Source: Dysidea avara (lineage: Eukaryota > Porifera > Demospongiae > Dictyoceratida > Dysideidae). Taken from it: DNA of 64,000 nt. Under the pieces are notes generated by a model that was given only the letters and a program-made list of their open reading frames with translations, searched no databases and was not told where the DNA came from. The stretch lies in the NCBI RefSeq assembly GCF_963678975.1, contig NC_089274.1:46158075-46222074 (forward strand), written 5' to 3'. The position numbers and the translations under genes were made by a program. Below are positions 1 to 13,400 of the stretch, piece by piece; position 1 is the first letter of the stretch; every line of letters begins with the position of its first letter.

Positions 1-1067
1 ATACTAAGTTTTCTCATACATTGTGATGATAGGAATTTCCTCACAAGAACAGCAGGAAGATATTATCTGCAAATACCAACTAGTCAGCAGAATTTCGCTA
101 GACCCTAAATTTCTGACCAATGAAAAAAGAGTAGGCAAGATGGTAGTCTGGCCTCCATCAACTTGAAAAAACATATTATTCTGGTATCTTCTATACAAGG
201 CCTGCCACATTGTTTATCAGTCATTAGGCACCTGTTACAGTAATTTTGTATGCATACTAGCTACGTACATATGCTATTATAGCTAATAGGTGTTTGTTTT
301 GTAATAATACACATAGAATTAATGATTATTAAATTACTGTAATGTTGGATTTTATAATTATTTTCAATTCTCTAACAATATGTTGCTATGCACTGTTACA
401 GAATCACTATTCTTCCAAACTGCTTTAAACTACATATTACACACAAAATTATTTTAAGTATCTTCTGAACTGTTTTGTAGAATTTCTACTGTGCAAATTC
501 TTTTGACAAAACCTCAAGTCTATCTATTGTTGTTTGCATATGTAGGGGACATTCCCTCTTTTAGAAAAGATATAGTAACCTATGAGATCCACTCTACAGT
601 GTTTTTTCAGTTGTTCATCACCTGAAAAGCCTTGTAATGGGAGGCCACTCATCTACCATGGGTCAAGCACTTGGGTGAAGTACTTGAAGCACCTCTCAAG
701 CACAAGCAAAAGCACATATGCTTCAATTACAAAATGAAGAACTATATACAAAAGTGTTTTTAATTACTTGAAATTGGGTAGCAATGCACATCAACAAAAC
801 TGTGAGCCTATAGAGGAAACTCATTGGGACAACCACAGAAGTGTCTTCTCAACTGTTTTATAGTTTGTGTATTGATTTTCTTGTGCCAATTCTCAAGACA
901 CACCCTCAAGGCTACTCTTTATTCTTGCAAATTATAGAATAGTGTATGTGTTGGCATGACAAAAATTAATATAAAACTTCACAACAAAACTGGACTTATA
1001 TTGTTGCCAGACAAAATGTGAAGATATCTGATCTGAACACTAAATAGAAGAGAATGCTGTTGCTGAC
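1..1067. other. AT-rich stretch, no gene recognised
   Basis: Only short open frames with no recognisable protein character are present, and no convincing splice-site pairs were seen. It may be intergenic or intronic. Confidence 0.5.
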
Positions 1068-1075
1068 CTCTCAAC

Positions 1076-1689
1076 CAGCGTTGTAAGTGGGCCGGGTCAC
1101 ATTTTGTCTGGGTCAAGTGGGTCTTATCCAATTCACTGAATATCTGGGTCTGACCCGGATGAGATCACATGTGACTATAAGTTAACAAGCTCGATTGTAT
1201 TGATGGAAATGCAGTTGTAAACACTCAAGAAACTTACGTGGGGCCACACCCACCATTCAGGAATATGCTTTGCTGTCTGTGCAGGGTATGTAGAGCCATG
1301 CCCACATATCAGAATTGTACCAGCTGTGCTCTGTGGACATGCATGTATCACTAGATACGTGTTGCTACTTGAAATGTAGGTAACTAACTTCTGGAAATTC
1401 TGTAGCTGGATGTAAACTTATGTGGAGCCACCCCCCACTCGATAATACGTACATGGAGCCACACCCACTTGAAAATACATAGCTACTCACTTCTTGCAGA
1501 CAATTTTTTATAGTGTAAAAAAATGTAAGGCTGACTAGTGGAACTTGTGGACTTTTAATATAGCTCTTGGAGCTTGACTCTATTTTAATTAAACCGGGTC
1601 ACATGCGGATCAGATCCGGGTCCCATCCGGATTACTATTTGGGTCAGTGGGTCAAACGGGTCAACACTACTGACCCACTTACAACGCTA
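1076..1689. mobile_element. hAT-like non-autonomous DNA transposon (614 bp)
   Basis: The left end reads CAGCGTTGTAAGTGGG and the right end is its near inverse, finishing CCCACTTACAACGCTA. Both ends fit the hAT terminal pattern (CAGNG / CNCTA). An exact 8-bp duplication, CTCTCAAC, flanks it at 1068-1075 and 1690-1697, the target-site length expected for hAT. The interior is rich in GGGTC/GACCC words and has no transposase frame, so mobilisation would need an enzyme supplied elsewhere. Confidence 0.88.
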
Positions 1690-1697
1690 CTCTCAAC

Positions 1698-2869
1698 TAG
1701 GAAAGACATTAGTGTTAACAAGTATGAATTTAGTTATGCGTGATGCAATATTGCGTTCCATCCGTACAAGTATGTGATGCCAGACTCTTAATTGGGGAAG
1801 CCACACCAGATTAGTTTATCAGATAACATTTAGTTGTCTCTTTTCCAGATGTGTCCAGCACACTTGCCTTTTTTGCTGGGGGTGATAGGCATGGGCATGC
1901 ATCTAACCCAGAAAACCTTTCACACTGACATTTAGGAAGAGTTAAGACCACTCCAAATAAATTTCCTCCTTCCCGTCCTGGACTCAGGCACATTCTCATA
2001 GGGCAGGTGGTTCATTTCCATTAAAAGATTGACAGCTTTTCAAGCCATTATTTGCCTGGCACAACCACAAAAAGCTGCACAATAGCATGCTTAAAAGCTT
2101 TCTATACCTTGTTTTTAAGTTGCAAAAATTAATGTGCCGACTTGTAGCAGAGATGCCAACCTCTGAATAATTTTAGGAGTGAGACCTCAAACACTACCAG
2201 CAGTGTGGACCAGATTCAAGTGCAGCTCCAGGATTTTTGGTAGTGAAGACCAAAAAAAAAAAAAAAAAAAAAAAAGGTAGTCGAATGTTCTAAGTACAAA
2301 AATAACCACAGGTCTGCCCAATTTTAAGCACAGGGCTAATTACAAAGCAGATCAGGCGTGAGAAATGTGTAAGAACTAAGCTGAAAGAGTGAGAAACAGA
2401 GGGTTAGGCGTGAGAGCGTGAGATTACTAGCCAAAGAGTGAGACTCACGCCTAATGCGTGAGAGTTGGCATGTCTGTTGTAGCACTGCTAACACATGGAC
2501 TGGCACTGTTACAATATGGCTTTCATTAAGCCTGTACAGAAAGTAAGAACAACCGGAAAATAATGGAAGAATTGAATATTTAGAACTGACCTCGGAGCTG
2601 ACGGTAACTAGATGAGGGCGGTCAGTGGATGGGAAACAGAATTTATTTCAAGTGGCCTAACTAAGCATTTTCTAAAAAATGGCAACCGCAGTACTAAAAT
2701 TAACTGACGTCAAATAACTCGTGTGAACGTTTCATTCCGTATAGTCTCACAAAGGGCTTGCTATAAAATGAAATGAAAATTGATCTAGCACAAGGTAACA
2801 TGTTATACATGTACGTAGCTATAGTGATTAGCTAATCAACATCACTAACCGGCAGAGGTAATTGTCAGA
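1698..2869. other. Non-coding stretch with SINE-like fragment and A-tract
   Basis: No coding exon was seen. An A-tract lies at about 2251-2275, and just after it (2345-2475) come several GTGAGA/GCGTGAGA words that are repeated imperfectly, probably an old retroposon remnant. The last ~200 bases would be upstream sequence for the small + strand gene that begins at 2870. Confidence 0.4.
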
Positions 2870-5800
2870 ATGGCTTCCACTGCAATATCCTTCTCCGTCA
2901 CTATGCTGTTACTGTCCCTAGGACTTCTTCTCCAAGTAATCACGTGCCTTTTCCATACGTGACACCAGTGACAAAGGAATGCAGCAATTAAGGTCATGGG
3001 TTCATACATAGGCTATGTATGGAAATCCCTTGAATATGATTATTGGTTATAGCTTTTCCTTTTAGGGAAATGGATTATTGTTGCTTAAAAGATGTAGTCT
3101 TGAGTGTAGTTACTGTATAACATGCAGGCTGATCATCACTTGAAAATTATTGGTAGAATGCTGCCAGAAGGTCTTTAATGTTATAGTGAAAAAGAGTCTA
3201 GTACTGGTAATCAGACAAATGTAAGCTCTTGTGGGTATATAATCTGTTAAAAGAGAAGTAAGCTAGCTATCTTATTTGCTACACGATGTTTACTCAGCAA
3301 TGGTAGCTAGTTAACAATCTATATAGCTACATCCCATACAATATGGTCAAACATTCAAAGGTATTGTTGAGATATTGACCTAATTGTACAGGTTGGAGTT
3401 ATGGTGAAAAACAGGTACAGAACTCATTAATTGTGGCATCGGCAGTATTGAGCCCTACTCTGATAATCTTCAGTTCATTCTGTTTGCTCATGCTCCAAGT
3501 CAAGGTCCCAGTCCACCTAGTATGTAATTAGTACAGCAACTAAGTTGCTTTACATACAATTATGAGATGTACGCATACTTGTTCTGGCTGTGGGTGCAAA
3601 GATTTGATTTGTGAAATAAAAAATCACTGGGAGAACAGGAGGCATCCCCAACAAAAATGAATTTAAACTACATACAGAGACAACGTATTCCACAAAAAGA
3701 CTATATTTACAAAAGAGAAAAAGAAAAATGATCTGGATAAATCACTGAAGATTTAATTACCAGTGTACTAGGATGAGATCAAGTGTTATTACTGACAGTT
3801 CAATTGAAAGTGATCCGCATCAAAGGAAATCGAAGTATGATGTTGTAACAAATCATATAAAATTTGATGACAGTGAAGGTGGAAGGGTTAAAACAACTGC
3901 CACAAATCCAGCGAGCAGCTCAATTCTGAATAACTTCAAATTGTTTGAGATCTTATTGTAGTGAGGTAACCATACTGGACGCCCATACTGAATAAGTGGA
4001 AGGACAACAGCACAATATGACTGGCATTTAGCAGATTGTGAACAACAGTATAACTTCAGTAGCTCTACCATCTGCAAACAACTTTACAATGGTCTGTCCA
4101 TGTTTAGTGTTGACTGATGTAGAGAGCCTCACACTTAGGTAGTTGCAATTGAAGAAAGCACACAAACTTATAAACAGTTAGCATTTGAAATAATCTGAGT
4201 GACATCATCAGCACAGAGGTTAAATGAATAACAGGGAACCAAGAATAGTTCCTTGTGGCACCCCAGAGAATCAGATCACAGCTGCAGGTAGTCAGAAGAA
4301 AACGAGCCATTCAAAACCACACACTGTCTGTGAGTAGCTAGTCAAAAAGCATCTAAACCAGTTCAATAAAGTTCCAACTACCCCATATGCATACAGCAGT
4401 AATTTCAGTAAAGTCTCTCATGGGGAATAGAATAAAAAAACAAGATGCTCTCAATCTCTCATACCATTATTGTAGCATAAAAAACAATAAAATATAAATT
4501 TTAAATAACTGCTTCTGATGCAGTTTACTTCCTCCTATAAAGCAAAATCAACCACAAGTCTTTTACTGTATATATGTAGATGAACAGTTGGCAACTTACA
4601 CTGCCAACAGCTGCCAACAGTAGTCTGGTACTGTTCTTGGTAGGAAGGAGTACTTATATGCATCAACGCTTGGTTATAATAAAAGTTATGTGAATACGAA
4701 TCATCAACACAGATGATCTCATGGGAAGGTAACAACTAGGTATAATTATAGTTCAAATAACAGAATATGGCAAAGCGCACTCTAACTATCACTCACTGCA
4801 ACTGGTATGGTATCATACAAATTCAACAGCCAACCTCTTGTTCTTTTCAGACTGTTTTAGTAGGTACTCAAGCTTTTAAAAAATAGGCCATTAGTAGGGA
4901 TCAGTGTATCAAGGACAAAACCTATCCTTATGCATATAGCAAATAGCAATGTACTAAATCTGTTGTGCATCTTTGCATATCTGTTTCTTAAAATCTCTCA
5001 GACTAGCAGTAATTGAGTTAACAATTGTAAGTGTATCATTTCCATTTGCATGTCATGTTCATGAACTCAGCTAGTTATATACGAAATAATATTTGCTCTA
5101 TCTCAAAACAGAATATTTTGGCCCTTAAAGATTTCCAGCAATGTGGTACTTAAAAATAGCACTAGAGTTTTGTGTTGATCATATAACCAAGAGGTCATAT
5201 AATATTATGAACTCTTGATATAACTGTACCAAATAAGCATTTTGATAATCATTTATTAAATCTGTTTGCTGTTTCTCCACAATAAATGCCAACATTTCAA
5301 TTCATATTACCAACAGAATTAATATATAATACCATCCACTCAAGTGTAGATACTCAAATTTGGCATAGTGTGTGTTTACATACAATCAGTTTGAGAAAGT
5401 AAGAAACTTAAAGCAGTCTTTATTTGTAAACACACAGTTATGTGGTTGCATCATAGGCGGATCTGAGGAGGGGGCAAGGGGGCACCCTTCTTTTGTCTTC
5501 CTTGGACTTACAGGACTATATTGACACCAAAAACAAGCTGGCACACTGCATTGAAGTACAGAAAGCCAATGAGCAAATAAAATACAACAGTTATAAATGT
5601 ACATTGTAGTTATAAACTGTAGCTACACTGTGAAGAAATCGAGGCAAATACATTTGATTGATTTTTGTGCAATGATCTCTATATGAGCATCATTACTCTA
5701 ATAGAACAGTCACTAATATCATCAATTGATAATTTTTGTTAATTATAGCAAGACTGCCTTATGTTTGTATAACACTTTACCATCTATCTCAGAATAGACT

Positions 5801-7125
5801 AGGTTAGATACTTGCTTTACAAAGCGTACATACTTTGTCAAAGTAATTAATAACTATCAGAATTGCTCTTAAATTCAAACTTCTAGGTGGTCTAATTTAA
5901 AACATTTTCTCAGAAGACATCAACATCCAACTACACCTCTCTAAAATGTATATTTTCTTCATTCATCCAACTATACCCATGAACCAAAGTTATGTAAATG
6001 AATATAACTTGTGTACTAAAGAGTTTTGTTAGAGTAAACACTGTTTTATCCTAGAATTCTTGCCACTCCTCAGCCCCCTAACAGTATCTCCCAGATCCAC
6101 CTATGGGTTACATAGACTGCAGGTCACATGTATGTATGACATACTACATACTATATTATACACTGTATTTAACTAGTGTGCATATAGTGGCATACGTGAG
6201 TGGGTGTGTGTGTGACATAGGAGTTCCTGGAAACCTCCCAGATGGCAGCAGGAATCAATTAATCACTCCATTTGGTTCAGCAGCACAAAAGTAAGTATGT
6301 ACAACAACATGTAGTACAGCACAACAATTTATAGTGAGATTAAACTTAAATGTATTTCTCAGAAAAGGATCTATATAGGGGACATGAGTGAGATATACTT
6401 TATTTGATCAGTCAAGTTACAAGTATACTTCATTTCTATAATAGAGCTTGAGTATTAGTTTACTGTATACACTGCTGGTCTGCAGTTTTAGCCATGGGAT
6501 AGACAGACCTCCTGTATTTGCAACACTTGAGTGTACGACATGTATCATTGATACACTTAATTGTCAATATATATAAGTGTTATTCCATATTTGTCAGTTC
6601 ATATGGATTCATGTCTTTACGTGTACCCCACTAGCTAGCTCTTTCCTGATTCACTATCACATTAATGTACTACACTGTAATTCATAAATTAAACATATAG
6701 CAATCTTGATGAATTTTGAACCATCAATTAATATATTCAAGGTGATTCAGTTACATCCCCCACACCTCCACAGCTGGTAACTTTTAATTAGTAGTACTAT
6801 ATAGCCACCTCTGAAAATCCTGCCTATACCCCTGAATGGTGAGTAGCTTGCATTTGTGACTCTGTCTGTATGTGAGTGTGTGTGCCAGTGTATGTCATGT
6901 ACATGTGTGTAGTGGTATGTGCGCAGTGTAACATGTGCATGTGTATGTAGTAGTGTGTGTGTGTTTGTGTGTGTATGAAGGACTAAAGAAGGTGCAAAAT
7001 GCTTCTCCTTTACACAGAACACATGTGACATTTGCTATTGTCAATTTCACAGGAGGAAATACAAATACTGCCAGATTGAGATGACAAACAACATGCCCAT
7101 GGGGGAAATGGTTTTGCAACTTTAA
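2870..7125 (+). CDS. Predicted small secreted or membrane protein, unrecognised (5-exon model)
   Basis: Proposed exons are 2870-2935, 3128-3170, 3415-3519, 6221-6290 and 7053-7125, giving a protein of about 118 residues. Exon 1 encodes MASTAISFSVTMLLLSLGLL followed by LQ, a typical signal peptide or signal anchor, and ends at a gtaatc donor. Junction phases agree throughout (0, 1, 1, 2). The exon 4 donor (gtaagt) and the acceptor before exon 5 (pyrimidine-rich, ttcacag) are strong. The donors of exon 2 (gtcttt) and the acceptor of exon 4 are weak. Exon 5 ends EMVLQL-stop. The large third intron holds a decayed LINE. I recognise no domain. The gene converges on the kinase gene, with stop codons about 110 bases apart. 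The model rests on open frames and splice phases only; individual exons may be wrong. Confidence 0.45.
3855..4435 (-). pseudogene. Decayed non-LTR reverse transcriptase fragment
   Basis: Read on the minus strand, broken frames give pieces of a LINE RT: a thumb-region stretch around TSYSQTV, a motif B-like GVPQGTILGSLLF broken by frame changes, and a downstream piece CAVVLPLIQYGRPVWLPHYN that resembles the usual conserved YG..VW.PH segment after the RT core. Several frameshifts and stops separate the pieces, so it is an old dead copy. It lies in the third intron of the small + strand gene model. Confidence 0.6.
4440..6220. other. Intronic stretch, no gene recognised
   Basis: No exon-like segment was found. 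Near 5455-5520 a G-rich block (gcggatctgaggaggggg) resembles retroposon ends seen elsewhere in the window (around 14665 and 43602). The dispersed CTCTAATAGA word occurs at about 5696. Confidence 0.4.
6860..6977. repeat. Interrupted (TG)n low-complexity tract
   Basis: A GT-rich stretch with many interruptions lies in the last intron of the small + strand gene model. The minus-strand frames rich in histidine and threonine here are products of this tract, not genes. Confidence 0.8.
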
Positions 7126-7214
7126 AAAGCTAAACAACCATACCTAGCTAACTGGCTGATTTAATCCCATCTAGCCATCAAGGTGGAGAATTATAATAAG
7201 TGTAATCACCCTCA

Positions 7215-7220
7215 TTTATT
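7215..7220 (-). promoter_or_regulatory. Candidate poly(A) signal AATAAA for the kinase gene
   Basis: AATAAA on the minus strand, 12 bases beyond the kinase stop codon. It implies a very short 3' UTR and cleavage within or near the 3' end of the convergent + strand gene. No other canonical hexamer was noticed nearer. Confidence 0.45.
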
Positions 7221-7232
7221 ATATGAACATCA

Positions 7233-7434
7233 TCACAGTGACACATTTTGATTATACGTGGTCTGCAAATCATAATACAAGTTCTCGGTGCATTCCAAAG
7301 GAGCTCCAAACTTCATACCATCTTCACCAGCAACTTGTTTATCCTCATCAGACCAGCCCAACAAGTAGTTACCATTACCAGCTAGTAACTTTGTGATCTG
7401 TCCAAACTGTGGTCTTGATCTTGGATCAGGATGC
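7233..7434 (-). CDS. Kinase last exon: helix I and C-terminal tail
   Basis: Begins [17 protein letters not shown], the conserved arginine segment at the end of tyrosine kinase domains, and continues about 45 residues to a stop after NQNVSL. The tail has [11 protein letters not shown], with closely spaced tyrosines that could recruit SH2 or PTB proteins (inference). Confidence 0.88.
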
Positions 7435-10400
7435 CTTAAATATTTAAAATACATTGTTTGCAATAATAGCTCTATAATGTAGCATACCTCACTACATGTT
7501 ATAATTAATAGCTACTAGTATGTATAGGTTCTGCGGTGGTTATTAAAATAAACTTTGGCTAGCTTTCTGTATAACAAAAATGCTGTAACTTGCTACTCTT
7601 TGTTTAAATCTTCAGCTGTTCAGCTCTCAAGTCAGAAATCTGTGTACTTTTTAATCACTTTAGAAACATATGGCAGACATTTTGGGGATGTATTGTATAT
7701 ATACATATACCCGAGCTTGATTTTACTTAGGCCACTTATTGTTGATCTTTATGTTTCAGATCTCCACCTGCATAGTTATGTCTCACCACCTAAATCTGGT
7801 CTAAATTAACTTGCTTTTATTGCTAGACATAGAGGAAGGCATGCATGCAAAATAGGCTGAACACCCACGTCAATGTTAGAGGACACGGTAGTGATTGATA
7901 ATTTCCTAATAGAGCAGTCAGCTAACTCTCAGTCAGGTGCATGTAAGATTGTAATGAATAATGAGCCATCTGCAGTGGCAGATCTATGAATTTTCAGAGG
8001 GGGTTTCAGGTTCAAGAAGTTTTCAATAACTATGGTCCCAGACTGAGAAGTGTGAATGTTAACTCAGTCTTGATAGCTCAGTGGCCTATAGCTACATAGA
8101 TGTATAGCTTAAACTAGCTAGAAATGAATCAGTAAAAATCACTTCACAACATTGTTTCATAGTTGAATCTTACTAATTCAGGCCTTCACAGAAAGTTTTA
8201 AAACAAAACAGCATGCACTTGTTGTCATTAAATTGATAATTATTTTTAGGTGCGCTTAAACATGCTTCAATTAAGGCTGTAATGGCATTTTCAGTAATTT
8301 CTAGGGCAAAAATATGAAGTTTGGCAAGCAGAAAAAGTCCCAATGTAATATACTATGTATAACAGTTGGTGATTTTACTACCCACATGAATTGTAAATAA
8401 ATTTGGGACGCGCACTATTTTCAGAGGGGGTTTCAGCTGAAACCATTGTAACTCCATGTATCTACCACTGATCTGTCCTCATTGGTTTAGGCTAACTTTC
8501 CTGATCTGAAATATAAAAATTAACAGCAAGAGTCTTATCAATAAGTACTCTAGATTTAAGATTATCATTATATTGGGTATTTGATGGTACCAGTTAATTG
8601 ATCACCAGATTCACCAACTTGGTTTTATGTGATCCCTACAACCTTTCCACCATATGTAAAGACAAAACTGGAATACTAACAGATGGTAAAACAGTTCTTG
8701 CTCCCAATCCATGTATATTTCATTCACGTTTGTAAATGCACACTATTAAGACACACAGTATGTTGTGTGGTCAAAAATGGTATGCCACACTGAACAAATA
8801 CATTTACAGGAAAAAAAGTATGGTTTTCAGGCATAATTTTTTAACTCCATAGTAATGGAGTGATTTTATGGTGAAAATGCTCAACATCTTTGGCATTACA
8901 CATAGCAAAATTGCTTTCTTTGCATTCATGAATCTTGAGCACTTAATTTATTCATTTTTCTTCTTTGTTTTGGAAGTTATTATATTCTTTTTGCACAAAA
9001 ACCAGCATATACAAAAATATGTACCTTTGAATTGGGTATACATTAGGTATGAATCTGATAAATATTCACAGTTATGGATGATTATCTACACAAAAAACAA
9101 CTGATTTTTGTCATGCCTACAGAGTAACTGCTTTTGGGAACAACTTGCAAATTGGTTTGTGTATAGGTTAACACCATAACAGCTCAAACCTTTTGTGGTT
9201 TAAAAGAAGTCACAGTGTCAGCTGCAGAGTTACAAGGAAAAAATCAACCTGGTTTAAACCCACAGGGTTGAAATCTAATAGAACAGTCACCAAGAAATAA
9301 AAGTGTATAAAAGTACTGAAACGAAATTGTCCACACTTTGAACCAGGGACCTCATTCAGCTGCTGTTATCAGTCATTCAGGTCATTTAAGTTTATTACCT
9401 AACAAATGAAAGTCTAATTTAATTCTAAGTATTTTCAATTTATATTCAGTGTGTGTTGTATTAGTATAGAAGTCCCAGAAAATATGCAGTCTACATTACA
9501 GAACTACAAAATTATTAACAGATAGCCAAATAAAGTTTGCAATGCAATACAATTGTAACTTCTGTCTTTTATAATTATCAATATATCTGCTATTAGAAGA
9601 GAAACATTGGTAAAAACAAGCCCCAGAACAGCTTAAGGCCACCTTAGGCATATTTGAAACATAAAATGTAGGGAAATCCATGTAAGTTATAGAAAGACAG
9701 AAATATCAGAATCAAAGGTGGCAGTTAAGAAATGGCTGGAATTCTACTTCATTTTTACATGGATGTAATGTATATGCACTTACCAACACTTGACCATCAA
9801 CTTATACATGGTCCGTGAGCAACCAGGAGGAGGTGGAAGTCTGTGGCCTCTGTCAAGTTTTTCCATTACCTTTGGTTACATAAAGTAGGATAATTATATG
9901 TAGCTACATATGATCTATACTGCACCTCAATATTTGATAGCTCGTCAAATGGTTTATGTCCCAAACTCCATATCTCATACAGTAAACATCCAAAACTCCA
10001 CACATCACTTTGTGTTGAGTGCTTTTTGTAATGTGTTGCCTGAGTAGAGAGATAAAATTTTAAACTATTTATGTTAATGTGATACTCTGTACCTCAGGAG
10101 ATGTCCACTTTACTGGTATCTTCCCACCTGATGTGATGTAGTAGTTGTCATCAAGTAGATCACGGGACATTCCAAAATCAGCAATCTGTTGAGGTCACAC
10201 ACATGCAGGGGTGATTATAATAGTTGGCCATTGGGCATTTACCAACCAATTAGCAAGATTGCCACCCATTTGCTTGTTTGGTCTGACATTTGTCAGGCCA
10301 GAGAAGGTTGGGTGTAGGCTGTGGTTCTCACTTGCATTGTTACTCTAGTTGACACAATAACAATGTTCTGTTACCAGGAGATTAAAGTAACCAGGTGGGG

Positions 10401-13400
10401 CCACTGTACACCACAACATAAACAAGTATTTTGAGGCAAATAGTGTTGCTGGCTGATTGGCTGGCAGCCATGTCAGGTCAGTCATAAAGCTGGTCTGACA
10501 CCATTACTGAAAAATTATAATCACCTCTGCACATAGTACTAAGTGTAGTACATAAGATATCAACTATGCTTGTATTGTATACAAGTGATTGAATGCAGTT
10601 ATATAGAAACCAAAAAAGCTCCTTAAGGGGCACATTGATTCATATGGCTTCACTTGCTAAATGATGGTTTCATTAATCTCTGCTTGTTTTCCACTCTCTT
10701 TTCTATCAGATGTGCTTGTGATATTTAAAAATTATCTTCAGTTAGAAGTATTGACTATAAGACTCGGTATAGTCTTTTAAGTTAAAAATAGAACAAATTT
10801 GCACAATTCCACAAATTTTGGATCTAGTCTCTCAGCTTCAGTCCCATGCTTCTTAAAATTTATCATCTGCTACTTAAGTATAATTGTAACAAAAGTATGG
10901 AAGTAATTTTTGTTCAAATAAGCTATTGAATTCTCTAAACGTTTCTACGAAAAATGGCAATCTTCATAAATGTGAAGCTGTATTAGTCATACCTAAAAAT
11001 CTGTTTCCATACTTTTAAAGATAATCTAATCAAAAACAGCCAAGCTGTAAAAAAAGGTGCGGCCCCCAAAAAAGGCCATGGTGAAAAAAGATGTGAAATC
11101 CAAGGTGGCGGCCAAGAAATGGCTGTGATGGTAGGTTAATGGTTAAATTTTAATAACAACATTTCAGGTGAATTTGGTGCCAAGACCAAGCGGCACAAAA
11201 TTCACCTGAATTGTCGTTATTAAAATTTAACCATTAACCTACCATCACAGCCATTTCTTGGCCGCCACCTTGGATTTCACATCTTTTTTCACCATGGCCT
11301 TTTTGGGGGGCCGCACCTTTTTTTACAGCTTGGCTGTTTTTGATTAGATATCACTTCTTTTTGTACATTGTGTCTAGTTTCTAGCTGATCTCTCTACAGG
11401 GTGATTTGTTTGTAGCTGATCTCTCTACAAGTTGATTTGTTTGTAGCTGATCTTTCTACAGGTTGATTTGTTTGTAGCCGATCTCTCTACAGGGTAATTT
11501 GTTTGTAGCTGAACTCTGTACAAGGTGCTTTTTTGTAGGTGATCTCACTGCAGGTTGATTTGTTTGTAGCTGAACTCACTAAACGGTGATTTGCTTGTAG
11601 CTGAACTGCTTACATTGTGTCTAGTTTCTAGCTGATCTCTCTACAGGGTGATTTGTTTGTAGCTAATCCCTCTACAAGTTGATTTAAGTGTAGCTGATCT
11701 CTCTGCAGGTTGATTAATTTGTAGCCGATCTCTCTACAGGGTAATTTGTTTGTAGCTGAACTGTCTATAAGGTGATTTGTTTGTAGCTGATCTCTCTGCA
11801 GGTTGATTTGTTTTAGCTGAACTCTCTACAGGCTGATTTACTTGTAGCTGAACTCCTTACATTGTGTCTAGTTTCTAGCTGATCTCTCTACAGGTTGATT
11901 TGTTTGTAGCCGATCTCTCTACAGGGTAATTTGTTTGTAGCTTAACTCTCTATAAGGTGATTTGTTTGCAGCTGAACTCTCTACATGGTGGTTTCTTTGT
12001 TGCTGAACTCTCTACAGGGTGTTTTGCTTGTAGCTGAACTCTCTGCAGGGTGATTTGTTTCTAGCTTATCTCTCTACAGGTTGATTTGTGTGTAACTGGT
12101 CTCTCTACAAGCTGATTTGTTTGTAGCTGATCTCTCTGCAGGTTGATTTATTTGTAGCTGATCTCTCTACAAGTTGGTTTGTTTGTTGCTGATCACTCTA
12201 AAAGTTGATTTGTTTGTAGCTGACCTCGCTTCAGGGTGATTTGTTTCTCTCTACAGGGTGATTTTTTTATAGCTGACCTCTCTTCAGGGTGATTTGTTTC
12301 TAGCTGATTGCTCTACAGGTTGATTTGTTTGTAGATGAACTCCTTACATTGTGTCTAGTTTGTAGCTGATCTCTCTACAGGGTGATTTGTTTGTAGCTGA
12401 TCTCTATACAAGTTGAGTTGTGTGTAGCTGGTCTCTCTGCAGGGTGATTTGTTTGTAGCCGATCTCTCTACAAGGTAATTTGTTTGTAGCTGAACTATCT
12501 ATAAGGTGATTTGTTTGTAGTCGATCTCTCTGCAGATTGATTTGTTTTAGCTGAACTCTCTACAGGGTGATTTGTATCTAGCTTATCTCTCTACAGGTTG
12601 ATTTGTGTGTAACTGATCTCTCTACAAGCTGATTTGTTTGTAGCTGATCTCTCTGCAGGTTGATTTGTTTCTAGATGATCTCTCTACAGGTTGATTTGTT
12701 TGTTGCTGATCGCTCTAAAGGTTGATTTGTCTGTAGCTGAACTCTCTGCAAAGTGTTTTGTTTGTAGTTGATCTCTCTACAAGATGATTTTTTGTAGCTG
12801 ACCTCTCTTCAGGGTGATTTGTTTCTAGCTGATCGCTCTACAGGTTGGTTTGTTTGTAGCTGAACTCTCTACAGGGTGATTTGCTTGTAGCTGAACTCCT
12901 TACATTGTGTCTAGTTTCTAGCTGATCTCTCTACAGGGTGATTTGTTTGTAGCTGATCTCTCTACAAGTTGATTTGTGTGTAGCTGATCTCTCTGCAGGT
13001 TGATTTGTTTGTAGCCAATCTCTCTACAGGGTAATTTGTTTGTAGCTGAACTCTCTATAAGGTGATTTGTTTGTAGCTGATCTCTCTGCAGGCTGATTTG
13101 TTTTAGCTGAACTCTCTACAGGGTGATTGCTTGTAGCTGAACTCCTTACATTGTGTCTAGTTTCTAGTTGATGTCTCTACAGGGTGATTTTTTGTAGCTG
13201 AACTCTCTACAGAGTGATTTGTTTCTAGCTTATCTCTCTACAGGTAGATTTGTGTTGATTTGTTCATTGCTGATCACTCTAAAGGTTGATTTGTTGTAGC
13301 TGAACACTCTGCAAAGTGTTTTATTTGTAGCTGATCTCTCTACAGGGTAATTTGTTTGTAGCTGAACTCTCTCCACAGTGACTTGTGTGTAGCTGAATTC

